Source: Thiogranum longum
Lineage (GTDB): Bacteria; Pseudomonadota; Gammaproteobacteria; DSM-19610
Length of the DNA stretch: 64,000 nt
Assembly (NCBI RefSeq): GCF_004339085.1
Contig: NZ_SMFX01000001.1
Span: 2,113,317 to 2,177,316, forward strand
Direction: 5' to 3'
The notes beneath the pieces were generated by a model. It saw nothing but the letters and a program-made list of their open reading frames with translations. It had not been told where the DNA came from and made no database searches. A program made the translations under genes and the position numbers. Shown in pieces: positions 39,214-46,196 of this stretch. How positions within the stretch are numbered: position 1 is the stretch's first letter; the number at the start of each line of letters is the position of its first letter.

Positions 39214-39627
39214 TTACTGACCAAGCCGCAGCGTCGCCATCATCAGCTGCTTGGATGTATTCAGTACCTCGACGTTGCTCTGGTAGGCGCGCGAGGCGGA
39301 AATCATGTTTGCCATTTCATCCACAACGTTGACATTCGGGAGAAAGACATAACCTTCCTCATTTGCCATGGGGTGCTCAGGCTGGTAACGCGTTTCAAGC
39401 GGTGTTGTACTGTCTACGACACCCTTTACCTCGACACCGAAGCTGACATTGTCGCCCTGCAATGACTGCATCATTGCGGCAAATACCGGGTTCTTGGCAC
39501 GGTAGGTAGTAGCTTCGCTGCTACCGATACTCTGGGCGTTTGCCAGGTTGCTGGCTGTAGTGTTCAGTCGCAGCGACTCGGCGCTCATGGCCGAACCGGA
39601 AATACTAAAGATATTAAACAGGGACAT
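39214..39627 (-). CDS. flgC: FlgC, proximal rod protein
   Basis: A 137-residue rod subunit starting MSLFNIFSISGSAMSAESLR and ending with the typical DEMANMISASRAYQSNVEVL region. It lies 3 nt downstream of flgB. Confidence 0.96.
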   Translation of the reverse strand: MSLFNIFSISGSAMSAESLRLNTTASNLANAQSIGSSEATTYRAKNPVFAAMMQSLQGDNVSFGVEVKGVVDSTTPLETRYQPEHPMANEEGYVFLPNVNVVDEMANMISASRAYQSNVEVLNTSKQLMMATLRLGQ

Positions 39628-39630
39628 TTA

Positions 39631-40026
39631 TCATTCTCCCTTGATGGCCAGTTTCAGGCTGGTGAATTTACCGCCAAGAAAAGTCAGTGTTGACTGGTAA
39701 CGGATAGCATTTTCGGTAAACCGGGCTTTCTCCTGCTGGGAATCGACGGTATTACCATCAAGCGACGGTTGTAGTGGTGTGCGATAGAGTATTTCCGGAC
39801 CAGACATAGTGCTGCCGGCATCAGCAATGTGATTGCCGCGTGTTGTTTTGAGGGCCATCTGCTCTCCACCGGCCTGCGCAAGCGCAGCCCTGAAATCTAT
39901 ATCCCGCGCCTTGTAGCCAGGGGTATTGGCATTTGCAATATTGGATGCCAGAAGACTGGAACGCTTGCCGTACACCGAAAGGTGCTCAGGCATGATTCCG
40001 ATTGCTTTGTCGATGATGTTCGGCAT
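39631..40026 (-). CDS. flgB: FlgB, proximal rod protein
   Basis: A 131-residue rod subunit with LLASNIANANTPGYKARDID, the hallmark of FlgB. It is the first gene of the flgBCDEFGHIJKL run and has a consensus sigma54 promoter 40-54 nt upstream. Confidence 0.96.
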   Translation of the reverse strand: MPNIIDKAIGIMPEHLSVYGKRSSLLASNIANANTPGYKARDIDFRAALAQAGGEQMALKTTRGNHIADAGSTMSGPEILYRTPLQPSLDGNTVDSQQEKARFTENAIRYQSTLTFLGGKFTSLKLAIKGE

Positions 40027-40065
40027 TCTCGCTGTTCCTGCAATATCGTCTTTGCAGGAACTACA

Positions 40066-40080
40066 GCAACAGCTGTGCCA
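40066..40080 (-). promoter_or_regulatory. sigma54 promoter of the flgB operon
   Basis: Minus strand TTGGCAC-AGCTG-TTGCTG, a full consensus RpoN site 40 nt upstream of the flgB ATG. Confidence 0.9.
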
Positions 40081-40157
40081 AACAGAACTTGGGACGGGGA
40101 ATCAAAGACTTGCGTGGGTTTTGGCCTTTCCGTACGGTTGCCGGCGGCAATCACTGA

Positions 40158-40182
40158 CCGCCAGGGCGGCAAAGCCTGGCGG
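40158..40182 (-). terminator. Hairpin after cheR
   Basis: Perfect 8-bp arms CCGCCAGG/CCTGGCGG around a 9-nt loop, 10 nt after the cheR stop and before the flgB promoter. There is no T run, so it may be a weak or Rho-assisted terminator or an mRNA-stabilising hairpin. Confidence 0.45.
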
Positions 40183-40191
40183 CACCAGCAA

Positions 40192-41034
40192 TTACTTTTT
40201 CCGGTACACCGTACCTGAGGGGCAGCGAACCATTTCGAAAGCATCCGAGTACTGTGAAATGGATTCAGAGGCACCAAGGAAAAGGTACCCCCCTGGATTC
40301 AGTGCACCTGCCATGCGAGACAGGATGTCCTTCTTGGAGTCACCGGAAAAATAGATCAGGACATTGCGGCAGAAAACAATATCGAACTTGCCCAGCGAGC
40401 TGTAACTGCCTTGCAGATTAACCAGCGTGAATTGCACTCGCTGGCGGATTTCCCTGCGAACCTGCCAACGTTCTTCCCAATGAGAGGCATCGCGCTCGAA
40501 ATAACGCTGCTTCATATCATTATCCAGACCACGGGCAAGCTGCATAGTATCGTAGTAAGCTGCCTTTGCCTCTTCAAGGACAGCGGTAGAAATATCTGTC
40601 GCCATGATTTTCACATCGGACAGTGCAGCGGTATTTCGCGACAGGTACTGCTGAACCGCCATACTGATCGAGTAGGGCTCCTGCCCGGTTGAACAGGCGG
40701 CAGACCAGATACGCACATTCCTCGTGCGTCGTTCCGACAGGTCCGGGAGAACTGTCTCTTCCAGAATCGTGAAAGGATGCCTGTCACGGAACCAGAAGGT
40801 TTCGTTGGTCGTCATGGCCTCTATCACACGCTCGCGCAGCACACCCCCCTGCCGCTCCGCGCGTAGCTTTATGACCAGTTCGCCAAGTCCGCCCTGCGCA
40901 TTCTCACGAACCAGTTTTCCCAGCCGGCTCTGTACAAGGTAATGCTTGTTTTCACCCAGCAATATACCACACGCGTCTTCCAGAAAACGGCGGAATTCTT
41001 CATATTCGCTGGGCCTGATACTCGACAGTGGCAA
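40192..41034 (-). CDS. cheR: CheR, chemoreceptor methyltransferase
   Basis: A 280-residue protein. An alpha-helical N-terminal domain (about 5-75) is followed by a SAM-dependent methyltransferase domain with WSAACSTGQEPYSI (motif I) and FDIVFCRNVLIYF. It methylates glutamates of chemoreceptors. The start is a TTG with AGGGA 8 nt upstream. It follows cheV by 72 nt; the cheV-cheR pairing next to flgB is typical of Pseudomonas and Vibrio. Confidence 0.95.
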   Translation of the reverse strand: MPLSSIRPSEYEEFRRFLEDACGILLGENKHYLVQSRLGKLVRENAQGGLGELVIKLRAERQGGVLRERVIEAMTTNETFWFRDRHPFTILEETVLPDLSERRTRNVRIWSAACSTGQEPYSISMAVQQYLSRNTAALSDVKIMATDISTAVLEEAKAAYYDTMQLARGLDNDMKQRYFERDASHWEERWQVRREIRQRVQFTLVNLQGSYSSLGKFDIVFCRNVLIYFSGDSKKDILSRMAGALNPGGYLFLGASESISQYSDAFEMVRCPSGTVYRKK

Positions 41035-41106
41035 ACGTAATTTCCCTGTTTCGTCACTAGTCGGACACGCGTACTCCCGTGCCCGTGTTGTTATTATAAA
41101 CCTGCT

Positions 41107-42060
41107 CTAGCAGGCTGTTTTTTCGTCACGCCACAACTTGAGCCGGTTAAGCACTGTCTTGGCGAGTACATCGGGCTGGAACTTGGCTATGAAATCATTG
41201 GCACCGACCTTCTCGACCATGGCATTGTTAAAAACACCACTCAGAGAGGTATGTAACAAGATATGTAAATTTTCAAGACGTGGATCCCTGCGCACTTCGG
41301 TTGTAAACGTATACCCGTCCATCTCAGGCATCTCGATGTCAGAGATCACCATAAAGATCCGTTCGTGCAGCGGTATATCCACTTCATCGCCTGCCCACTG
41401 CTGCAACTGTTCCAGAGCCCGCTTACCATCCATGGCCAGCACACACTCTATACCGAGCTTGTCGAGTGTCCGTTTGATCTGGTTACGCGCAACCGAAGAA
41501 TCATCTGCGACCAGTACAACTGGTTTGCGTTCATCATCCTGGTTTTCTGCTTCCTCGATAAACTCCTGCGAGACTTCCTCGTTCCAGCCGATCACTTCTG
41601 CAAGCACTTTTTCGACATCGATAATCTCGACCAGCTCACCTTCTACCCTGGTCACTGCTGTCAGGTAGTTATCATCACCGATTCCCTGCGGCGGTGGCAA
41701 AATTTCTGACCAGTTCATATTTACAATGCGATCAACACCACCGACCAGGAAGCCCTGTACATACTGATTATATTCTGTAACTACGACGAAATTTTCCTCA
41801 GGATTTTCCACTCCTGCGCCACCTACGGCCCGATCGAGATCCATCACAGTGATCGTGCGACCCCGCATATTGGCAATTCCACGCACTACTGAGTGTGAAT
41901 CCGGAATACTGGTCAGGTGTGGACACTGAATGACTTCCTGGACCTTGAACACGTTGATTCCGAACAACTGCTTTCCCGCAAGGCGGAACAACAGTAATTC
42001 CAGCCGATTATGCCCAGCCAGCTGGGTACGCAGATCAACATTAGCCAAAACACCGCTCAT
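41107..42060 (-). CDS. cheV: CheV, CheW-receiver hybrid coupling protein
   Basis: A 317-residue protein with a CheW domain (about 10-160; ELLLFRLAGKQLFGINVFKV) and a C-terminal receiver (about 185-310) with the phospho-Asp motif VISDIEMPEMDG. It couples receptors to CheA and may buffer phosphate. ATG at 42060 is chosen because GGGAG lies 8 nt upstream; a GTG three codons earlier has no spacing. A sigma28 promoter lies 43-69 nt upstream. Confidence 0.95.
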   Translation of the reverse strand: MSGVLANVDLRTQLAGHNRLELLLFRLAGKQLFGINVFKVQEVIQCPHLTSIPDSHSVVRGIANMRGRTITVMDLDRAVGGAGVENPEENFVVVTEYNQYVQGFLVGGVDRIVNMNWSEILPPPQGIGDDNYLTAVTRVEGELVEIIDVEKVLAEVIGWNEEVSQEFIEEAENQDDERKPVVLVADDSSVARNQIKRTLDKLGIECVLAMDGKRALEQLQQWAGDEVDIPLHERIFMVISDIEMPEMDGYTFTTEVRRDPRLENLHILLHTSLSGVFNNAMVEKVGANDFIAKFQPDVLAKTVLNRLKLWRDEKTAC

Positions 42061-42102
42061 GGTGCTCACTCCCTTGTATACAGTGACATATTCTCGAACG
42101 GG

Positions 42103-42129
42103 CTATCGGCGACAGGCTGTGAAGCTTGA
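42103..42129 (-). promoter_or_regulatory. sigma28 (FliA) promoter of cheV
   Basis: Minus strand TCAAGCTT (42129-42122), 11 bp, GCCGATAG (42110-42103). Near-consensus -10 box and correct spacer. It is back to back with the flgA sigma54 promoter, 13 bp apart. Confidence 0.85.
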
Positions 42130-42142
42130 CTGGAATAACACA

Positions 42143-42157
42143 TGGCACACGAATTGC
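42143..42157 (+). promoter_or_regulatory. sigma54 promoter of flgA
   Basis: Plus strand TGGCAC-ACGAA-TTGCAA, full RpoN consensus, 41 nt upstream of the flgA ATG. Confidence 0.9.
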
Positions 42158-42198
42158 AATTCCACGCTATAACACTCGAACAGAGAATGGGGAATACC

Positions 42199-42924
42199 AT
42201 GAACCGATCAGATTTCATCCGGGTTTTCATGCTGTTGGCTATTAGTGCATTACACAGCCCGGTCATCCTGGCCGGACAACCGGCAACTGCGTGGCAAGAC
42301 CGTGCCGCTATCCGCACCACGGCGGAAAGCTACCTGCAGGCCATTACACGTGAACAGCACAATGCACGCACCGAAATCCATCTTGGGCAACTCGATCCGC
42401 GCCTGCGTCTGAAAGCCTGCCATTCACCGCTGGAAAGTTACACGCCATCCGGCAGCCGGCCAACCGGCAACACCACTGTAGGGGTACGCTGTCCGGACGA
42501 AGCTGGATGGAATATCTATATATCTGCACGCATTGATGTTTTCGCCCCGGTACTGGTTGCTCGCCAACCCCTTGTGCGTGGTGCCAGAGTACAGGCCTCC
42601 GACCTGGAATACCGGGAACGCAACCTGGCCAACCTGAACTACGGCTACTATACCGATACCGGCGCTGTCGACGGCATGGTCATCAAGCGCATGGTGTCTG
42701 CAGCGGACGTGATCACACCACAGATGGTAGAAGCACCGAAGCTGGTACGACGTGGCGAACAGGTCATTGTAGTGGCAGAATCGGGCAATCTGAGCATCCG
42801 CAGCAGCGGTAAGGCGCTCAACGATGGTAAATCCGGCGATGTTGTCCGTATCGAGGCAGCTGGCTCTCGACGGATCGTTGATGGTATTGTTGTTTCACAG
42901 GGCGTCGTAAAAGTGACGCTTTAG
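42199..42924 (+). CDS. flgA: FlgA, P-ring assembly chaperone
   Basis: A 241-residue periplasmic protein with a signal peptide ending near LAGQPA and a SAF-type C-terminal domain (about 120-240, VRGARVQASDLEYRERNL). It helps FlgI assemble into the P ring. ATG at 42199 has GGGGA 5 nt upstream. An upstream in-frame ATG at 42142 lies inside the sigma54 promoter and is rejected. Confidence 0.95.
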   Translation: MNRSDFIRVFMLLAISALHSPVILAGQPATAWQDRAAIRTTAESYLQAITREQHNARTEIHLGQLDPRLRLKACHSPLESYTPSGSRPTGNTTVGVRCPDEAGWNIYISARIDVFAPVLVARQPLVRGARVQASDLEYRERNLANLNYGYYTDTGAVDGMVIKRMVSAADVITPQMVEAPKLVRRGEQVIVVAESGNLSIRSSGKALNDGKSGDVVRIEAAGSRRIVDGIVVSQGVVKVTL

Positions 42925-42946
42925 TGACAGCCCCGCAAAAAGCGCC

Positions 42947-42973
42947 TAAAGTTATTGAAGTAACGGGCGATAT
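42947..42973 (+). promoter_or_regulatory. sigma28 (FliA) promoter of flgMN
   Basis: TAAAGTTA (42947-42954), 11-bp spacer, GGCGATAT (42966-42973), 41 nt upstream of flgM. A FliA-driven flgM gives the usual negative feedback. Confidence 0.82.
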
Positions 42974-43014
42974 TGGGTCTGTAACAGTGTGAAATAACGA
43001 ATGAGGATCCAGAA

Positions 43015-43341
43015 ATGGAGATAGATAACAGCCGAGTAGCAACGCTGGTGACATCGGACAGCGGGCAAGGTAAACCGGTTGAAAAACAGGATAACAGTCA
43101 GTCCGGCCCGGCATCCGGTAAAGCCAGCACCGGCAGTTCAACCGCCGACAGCGTCAATCTGACGGGGCAGGCACGGCAACTGCAGATGTTAGAAGCGCAG
43201 ATTGCCAGAGAACCGGTGGTCGACACCCAGCGTGTCCAGGCCGTCCATGCGGCAGTTGAAAACGGGACCTTTACCATTAACCCGGAACGCATTGCAGACA
43301 AGATGATCAGCCTTGAGCAGGCACTCACCGATATGAGGTAG
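43015..43341 (+). CDS. flgM: FlgM, anti-sigma28 factor
   Basis: A 108-residue protein with a disordered, Gly/Ser/Thr/Gln-rich N-terminal half. The conserved FliA-binding C-terminus includes RVQAVHAAVENGTF and ADKMISLEQAL. It holds FliA inactive until exported through the finished hook. GAGGA precedes the ATG; the stop overlaps the flgN ribosome site. Confidence 0.94.
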   Translation: MEIDNSRVATLVTSDSGQGKPVEKQDNSQSGPASGKASTGSSTADSVNLTGQARQLQMLEAQIAREPVVDTQRVQAVHAAVENGTFTINPERIADKMISLEQALTDMR

Positions 43342-43346
43342 GAACT

Positions 43347-43829
43347 ATGCACAGCGAAGGGAATCGACATCCACTGGAAACCACATTGGCGCAGGAAGTC
43401 GAGTGCAGCCGGCAACTGATGGGGTGCCTGGATTCCGAGCGTAGCGCGCTGATTGAACGTGATCTGGATGCGCTTGAAACGACCACGCAGCAAAAACTGG
43501 ACTGCAGCCAGCAACTTGAGCAACTTGAAACCCGGCGTGGCTCGCTGGTTGAATCACTGGGTTTCGAAAATACCCCCGACAGCCTGCAGCGCTGTTTTAA
43601 AACACTTCCCTGCGCCGAACGACTCTCCACCCTGTGGCAGCAAGTCCTGGGCAATATAGAATCCTGCCGGGCCACCAACCTCAGCAACGGAAGTATCCTG
43701 GAATCCGGACGCCAGCACGTTGAACAGGCGCTTTGCATTCTGCGCGGACAGACCGGTGCCCCGTCTGTCTATGCACAGGACGGCGAAACACGGGCAAATC
43801 TCGGCCAACGGGAACTCGGAAAAGTCTGA
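43347..43829 (+). CDS. flgN: FlgN, export chaperone for FlgK/FlgL
   Basis: A 160-residue, mostly helical protein with the FlgN-like pattern of long amphipathic helices (ERDLDALETTTQQKLDCSQQ) and a Ser/Asn-rich segment near the C-terminus. It escorts hook-junction proteins. It lies 5 nt after flgM, the normal pairing. Confidence 0.9.
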   Translation: MHSEGNRHPLETTLAQEVECSRQLMGCLDSERSALIERDLDALETTTQQKLDCSQQLEQLETRRGSLVESLGFENTPDSLQRCFKTLPCAERLSTLWQQVLGNIESCRATNLSNGSILESGRQHVEQALCILRGQTGAPSVYAQDGETRANLGQRELGKV

Positions 43830-43837
43830 CCTGGCAC

Positions 43838-43864
43838 TCAAGACAGCCGGCCCCGGGCCGATTA
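43838..43864 (+). promoter_or_regulatory. Probable sigma28 promoter of the PilZ gene
   Basis: TCAAGACA (43838-43845), 11 bp, GCCGATTA (43857-43864). The -10 box is close to consensus; the -35 box is weaker. It lies 78 nt upstream of the PilZ ATG. Confidence 0.55.
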
Positions 43865-43941
43865 TATCCCCTATAAGGATAATCACTACACATACCAATT
43901 AAAGAACCGGCGCCGGCAACCGGCGGCGTGGTACGGGGCCA

Positions 43942-44685
43942 ATGCCAGCGACACTGACACATGCACTTCAGGGGGAAGCGCACAACAGCGGTGAAGAAAC
44001 TGTCACCAGCCGTTGCATGATTATCGCCACCCTGCACCAGCTCAAGGCAGAACACGAACTGCTCAGTGTGCGCGTGTCCGGCTGCCCCGACACCGCAAGC
44101 AGCGCGATTCTCGGCATCAAGGAAGACCAGGACTGTTACTACCTGGATGAACTCAATCTGCCAATATCCCACAAGGCATTCCTGAAGAAACGTAAAGCGG
44201 TCATTCATTGCCGGCTGCAGGGTATGGAGGTGCGTATCCCTTGCAAACTGCTCAAGGCGAGCAGCGACAAGGGTATTGCGCTGTACAAAATCGGCCTGCC
44301 GAAGCGCATTGTCCGAATACAACGGCGCGAACACTTCCGCCTGCGCCTGAATGCCGGACTAGTGATACCTGTTACCGTCCCGCGCCTTGAAGGACATTGT
44401 GCATCGGGAGAGGCCTTCGACCTGTCTGCCGGAGGTGTAGGTGCGTTCATACACACAAGCGATGTCCCCAGCCGCGGCCAGATCCTTTCCGAAGTGGCTA
44501 TTGCCCTGCCGCAAGCTCCGTCTTTCAAGACAAGTATAGAAATTCGCTTTGCACGGGTTGACGAAATACACCATTCACTCAGAATCGGTGGCCGCTTCGT
44601 CAGCCTGGACAAAAACCAGGAACGCATCATCGCTCACTTTCTCGCCGAACAACAACGCAAGCGAAGGCGTCACAACCCCGTCTGA
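43942..44685 (+). CDS. ycgR: YcgR-like PilZ protein, c-di-GMP flagellar brake
   Basis: A 247-residue protein with an N-terminal YcgR-type domain (about 25-120) and a C-terminal PilZ domain (about 125-240). c-di-GMP-binding motifs are present: RREHFR (129-133 region) and DLSAGG (Asp160, Ser162, Gly165). In enterobacteria YcgR slows the motor on c-di-GMP binding. Placed after flgMN, it would respond to enzymes such as the globin-coupled protein in this locus. It is the last chromosomal gene before the integrated element. Confidence 0.9.
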   Translation: MPATLTHALQGEAHNSGEETVTSRCMIIATLHQLKAEHELLSVRVSGCPDTASSAILGIKEDQDCYYLDELNLPISHKAFLKKRKAVIHCRLQGMEVRIPCKLLKASSDKGIALYKIGLPKRIVRIQRREHFRLRLNAGLVIPVTVPRLEGHCASGEAFDLSAGGVGAFIHTSDVPSRGQILSEVAIALPQAPSFKTSIEIRFARVDEIHHSLRIGGRFVSLDKNQERIIAHFLAEQQRKRRRHNPV

Positions 44686-44710
44686 ACCGGTTGCGGCAAC
44701 GCGGTCAGGA

Positions 44711-44738
44711 TTGTAAATGCAGGCCAGTACGGTAAGAT
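44711..44738 (+). promoter_or_regulatory. Orphaned promoter of the interrupted tRNA-Ala
   Basis: TTGTAA (44711-44716), 16 bp, TAAGAT (44733-44738), followed by a C-rich stretch and then the tRNA 5' half at 44752. This is the expected position for the original tRNA promoter, now separated from the 3' half by the element. Confidence 0.65.
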
Positions 44739-44749
44739 AGACTTCCCGT

Positions 44750-44792
44750 ATGGGGCCGTAGCTCAGCTGGGAGAGCGTCGCGTTCGCAATGC
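44750..44792 (+). repeat. attL: 43-bp direct repeat, 5' half of tRNA-Ala
   Basis: Identical to 63120-63162. It covers tRNA nucleotides 1-41, including the CGC anticodon, plus two bases upstream. After 44792 the sequence leaves the tRNA, so this copy is a non-functional half gene. Confidence 0.92.
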
Positions 44793-44920
44793 TATTCCCC
44801 TCTTTCCCCAAGCTTTTAATTCTTCTCTTTTATTTCGTTTTCATCCTATTATTACAGCATAGAGTCCGAGTTATTCGTTAATGTCTCATCACCCCCGTTC
44901 ACACCTGTTTTTGAAAATAT

Positions 44921-44939
44921 TGTGCGTGAATTGTGCGTG
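44921..44939 (+). repeat. Paired TGTGCGTG repeats, candidate integrase arm sites (left)
   Basis: TGTGCGTG at 44921-44928 and 44932-44939, an 11-bp period. The same pair with the same spacing and orientation occurs at 63052-63070, just inside the right end. Shared short repeats at both ends are what tyrosine-integrase arm-binding sites look like. Confidence 0.65.
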
Positions 44940-44959
44940 AGGCGCTGTTATTTCCCAAA

Positions 44960-45061
44960 TTAAACCCGCCCGATCCGCCTGATTTCAACCAAGCTCAGGT
45001 CTTTGCTTTCACGCAGGGCCTTGATCGCAGTATCCACATCGAATTTGATGTCGTCTTTCAT
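44960..45061 (-). pseudogene. IS256-family transposase remnant (N-terminus)
   Basis: 33 residues (MKDDIKFDVDTAIKALRESK then DLS) match the typical start of IS256-type transposases, which continue with GKDGVLTPLIKQL; here the frame departs and stops. A strong AGGAGGAG ribosome site remains. Confidence 0.65.
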
Positions 45062-45207
45062 GTATCACTCCTCCTGATACCAGTTTAGTGGGATGACACA
45101 GATTTCTGGGGCCACCTCTTTACATTGTTCGAAAATTGTATCCGCTTATCCTGGCCGATTTGAGTGACGCTGCGACAGCAGCTTGACATAGGAGCGTCAA
45201 CAGCCCA

Positions 45208-45414
45208 ATGGAACGGTTCTTCCGGAGTCTGAAAAGTGAATGGATACCGGAAACCGGTTATCGATCGTTCGAAGAAGCAAAACGAGGAATTACGGACTAC
45301 GTACTCGGTTATTACAGCTGCTTCAGGCCGCACGCACACAATGATGGCTTGCCACCGGTGATGGCCGAACAGCAGTACTGGAATGCCCAGAAAGCCGTGG
45401 CCAAAATAACTTGA
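45208..45414 (+). pseudogene. IS3-family OrfB transposase remnant (C-terminus)
   Basis: 68 residues starting MERFFRSLKSEWIPETGYRS and ending near the second half of the DDE integrase core (FRPHAHNDGLPPVMAEQQYW). Full OrfB is about 270-290 residues, so only the C-terminal quarter survives. Upstream the match decays within about 10 codons and meets a stop. Confidence 0.85.
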
Positions 45415-45425
45415 CCGCTACAAAT

Positions 45426-45485
45426 CGGGAGGTACGTCGGGTGACCGGATCAAACCAGTATTCCGTCATAACATTGTATGGTTAT
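45426..45485 (-). pseudogene. Relic fragment of an Rhs/YD-repeat gene
   Basis: About 60 bp, roughly 90% identical to 49238-49297 inside the Rhs gene. On the minus strand it still encodes YNVMTEYWFDPVTRRTSRF against YNVLTEYWFDPVSRRTSRF. It sits just past the immunity-like gene, beside the IS3 remnant, and shows that a second Rhs copy once existed here. Confidence 0.75.
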
Positions 45486-45701
45486 ATGGCGATGGCGTGG
45501 TTATATTTTCACTTACCTATAACCGACACAACCGAGGGATACTCGCCGAACAAATGCAAACCATTTCAGGGCTTTTTACGAACTGATTTACATTGAACCA
45601 ATACAGAAATAATTTTGTTGATTTAAATCACGGCGCTAGGACTCTGGCTACTGCGTTTCAACAAGCAAGCCAGGATTCAGAAGCTAACCATACACTACAT
45701 A

Positions 45702-46196
45702 CTATTTCAATCGCTTTCTAACGAATGGCAGTAATAGAATTGCAAGAAGAAAAAATACTGCCCCTGTTACTTTTCCATTAAAAAGTATCAATACTGCATT
45801 AGAACCACCAACAAATAATAGAAGAACAAAAATTATTACATAAATTGAGAATGCTAAAGCCCCAGAGGCAAATAGCACCTTTATCACGCGCAATATTTTA
45901 ATATCTTCTGCGTCATCGTGAAACAGCCTTTCCAAATATTTGCACCCTTTTCTACTAAATCCCAGCCAAGTAGAAATCCCTAATACACTTACAGATATAA
46001 GATTAACAACGAAAAATACTAGAACATCCGTACTTGTCAGTCCGATTGGCGAAGTTTTGAATGACCATATCAACGATGCATAAAATAAAATAAACGCCAC
46101 GCTCAGAATAGATATATATTTCGCCACTGCTGAAGTAATTCTAAGAGTCCTCAGCATAGATCCGAATAACGACAAATCCTTATTTTTGGCAATCAT
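45702..46196 (-). CDS. Four-helix membrane protein, candidate immunity protein of the Rhs gene
   Basis: A 164-residue protein with about four transmembrane segments (ISILSVAFILFYASLIW; VLVFFVVNLISVSVLGI; ALAFSIYVIIFVLLLF; AVFFLLAILLLPFV). I recognise no family. It is the last gene of the operon, overlaps the Rhs stop by 17 nt, and its GAGGA ribosome site lies inside the Rhs reading frame, so translation is coupled. The gene is strikingly AT-rich compared with the operon upstream, like the Rhs tail. Position and base composition fit a cognate immunity gene, and the membrane location suggests a membrane-acting effector. That function is inferred only. Confidence 0.65.
   Translation of the reverse strand: MIAKNKDLSLFGSMLRTLRITSAVAKYISILSVAFILFYASLIWSFKTSPIGLTSTDVLVFFVVNLISVSVLGISTWLGFSRKGCKYLERLFHDDAEDIKILRVIKVLFASGALAFSIYVIIFVLLLFVGGSNAVLILFNGKVTGAVFFLLAILLLPFVRKRLK

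Larger units (their letters stand above)
44793..45207. other. Left end of the island
   Basis: Contains the candidate integrase arm sites (44921-44939), a 33-codon IS256-type transposase remnant on the minus strand (44960-45061) and degenerate sequence leading into an IS3 orfB remnant. Nothing else is recognised. Confidence 0.7.

Noticed and set aside
42142..42198. Upstream extension of flgA from the ATG at 42142
   Set aside because: It would start inside a consensus sigma54 promoter and place extra residues before a complete signal peptide; the ATG at 42199 has a good ribosome site.
44752..44827. A second tRNA-Ala gene at the left island end
   Set aside because: Only nucleotides 1-41 match; the 3' half is absent, so it is an attachment-site remnant.
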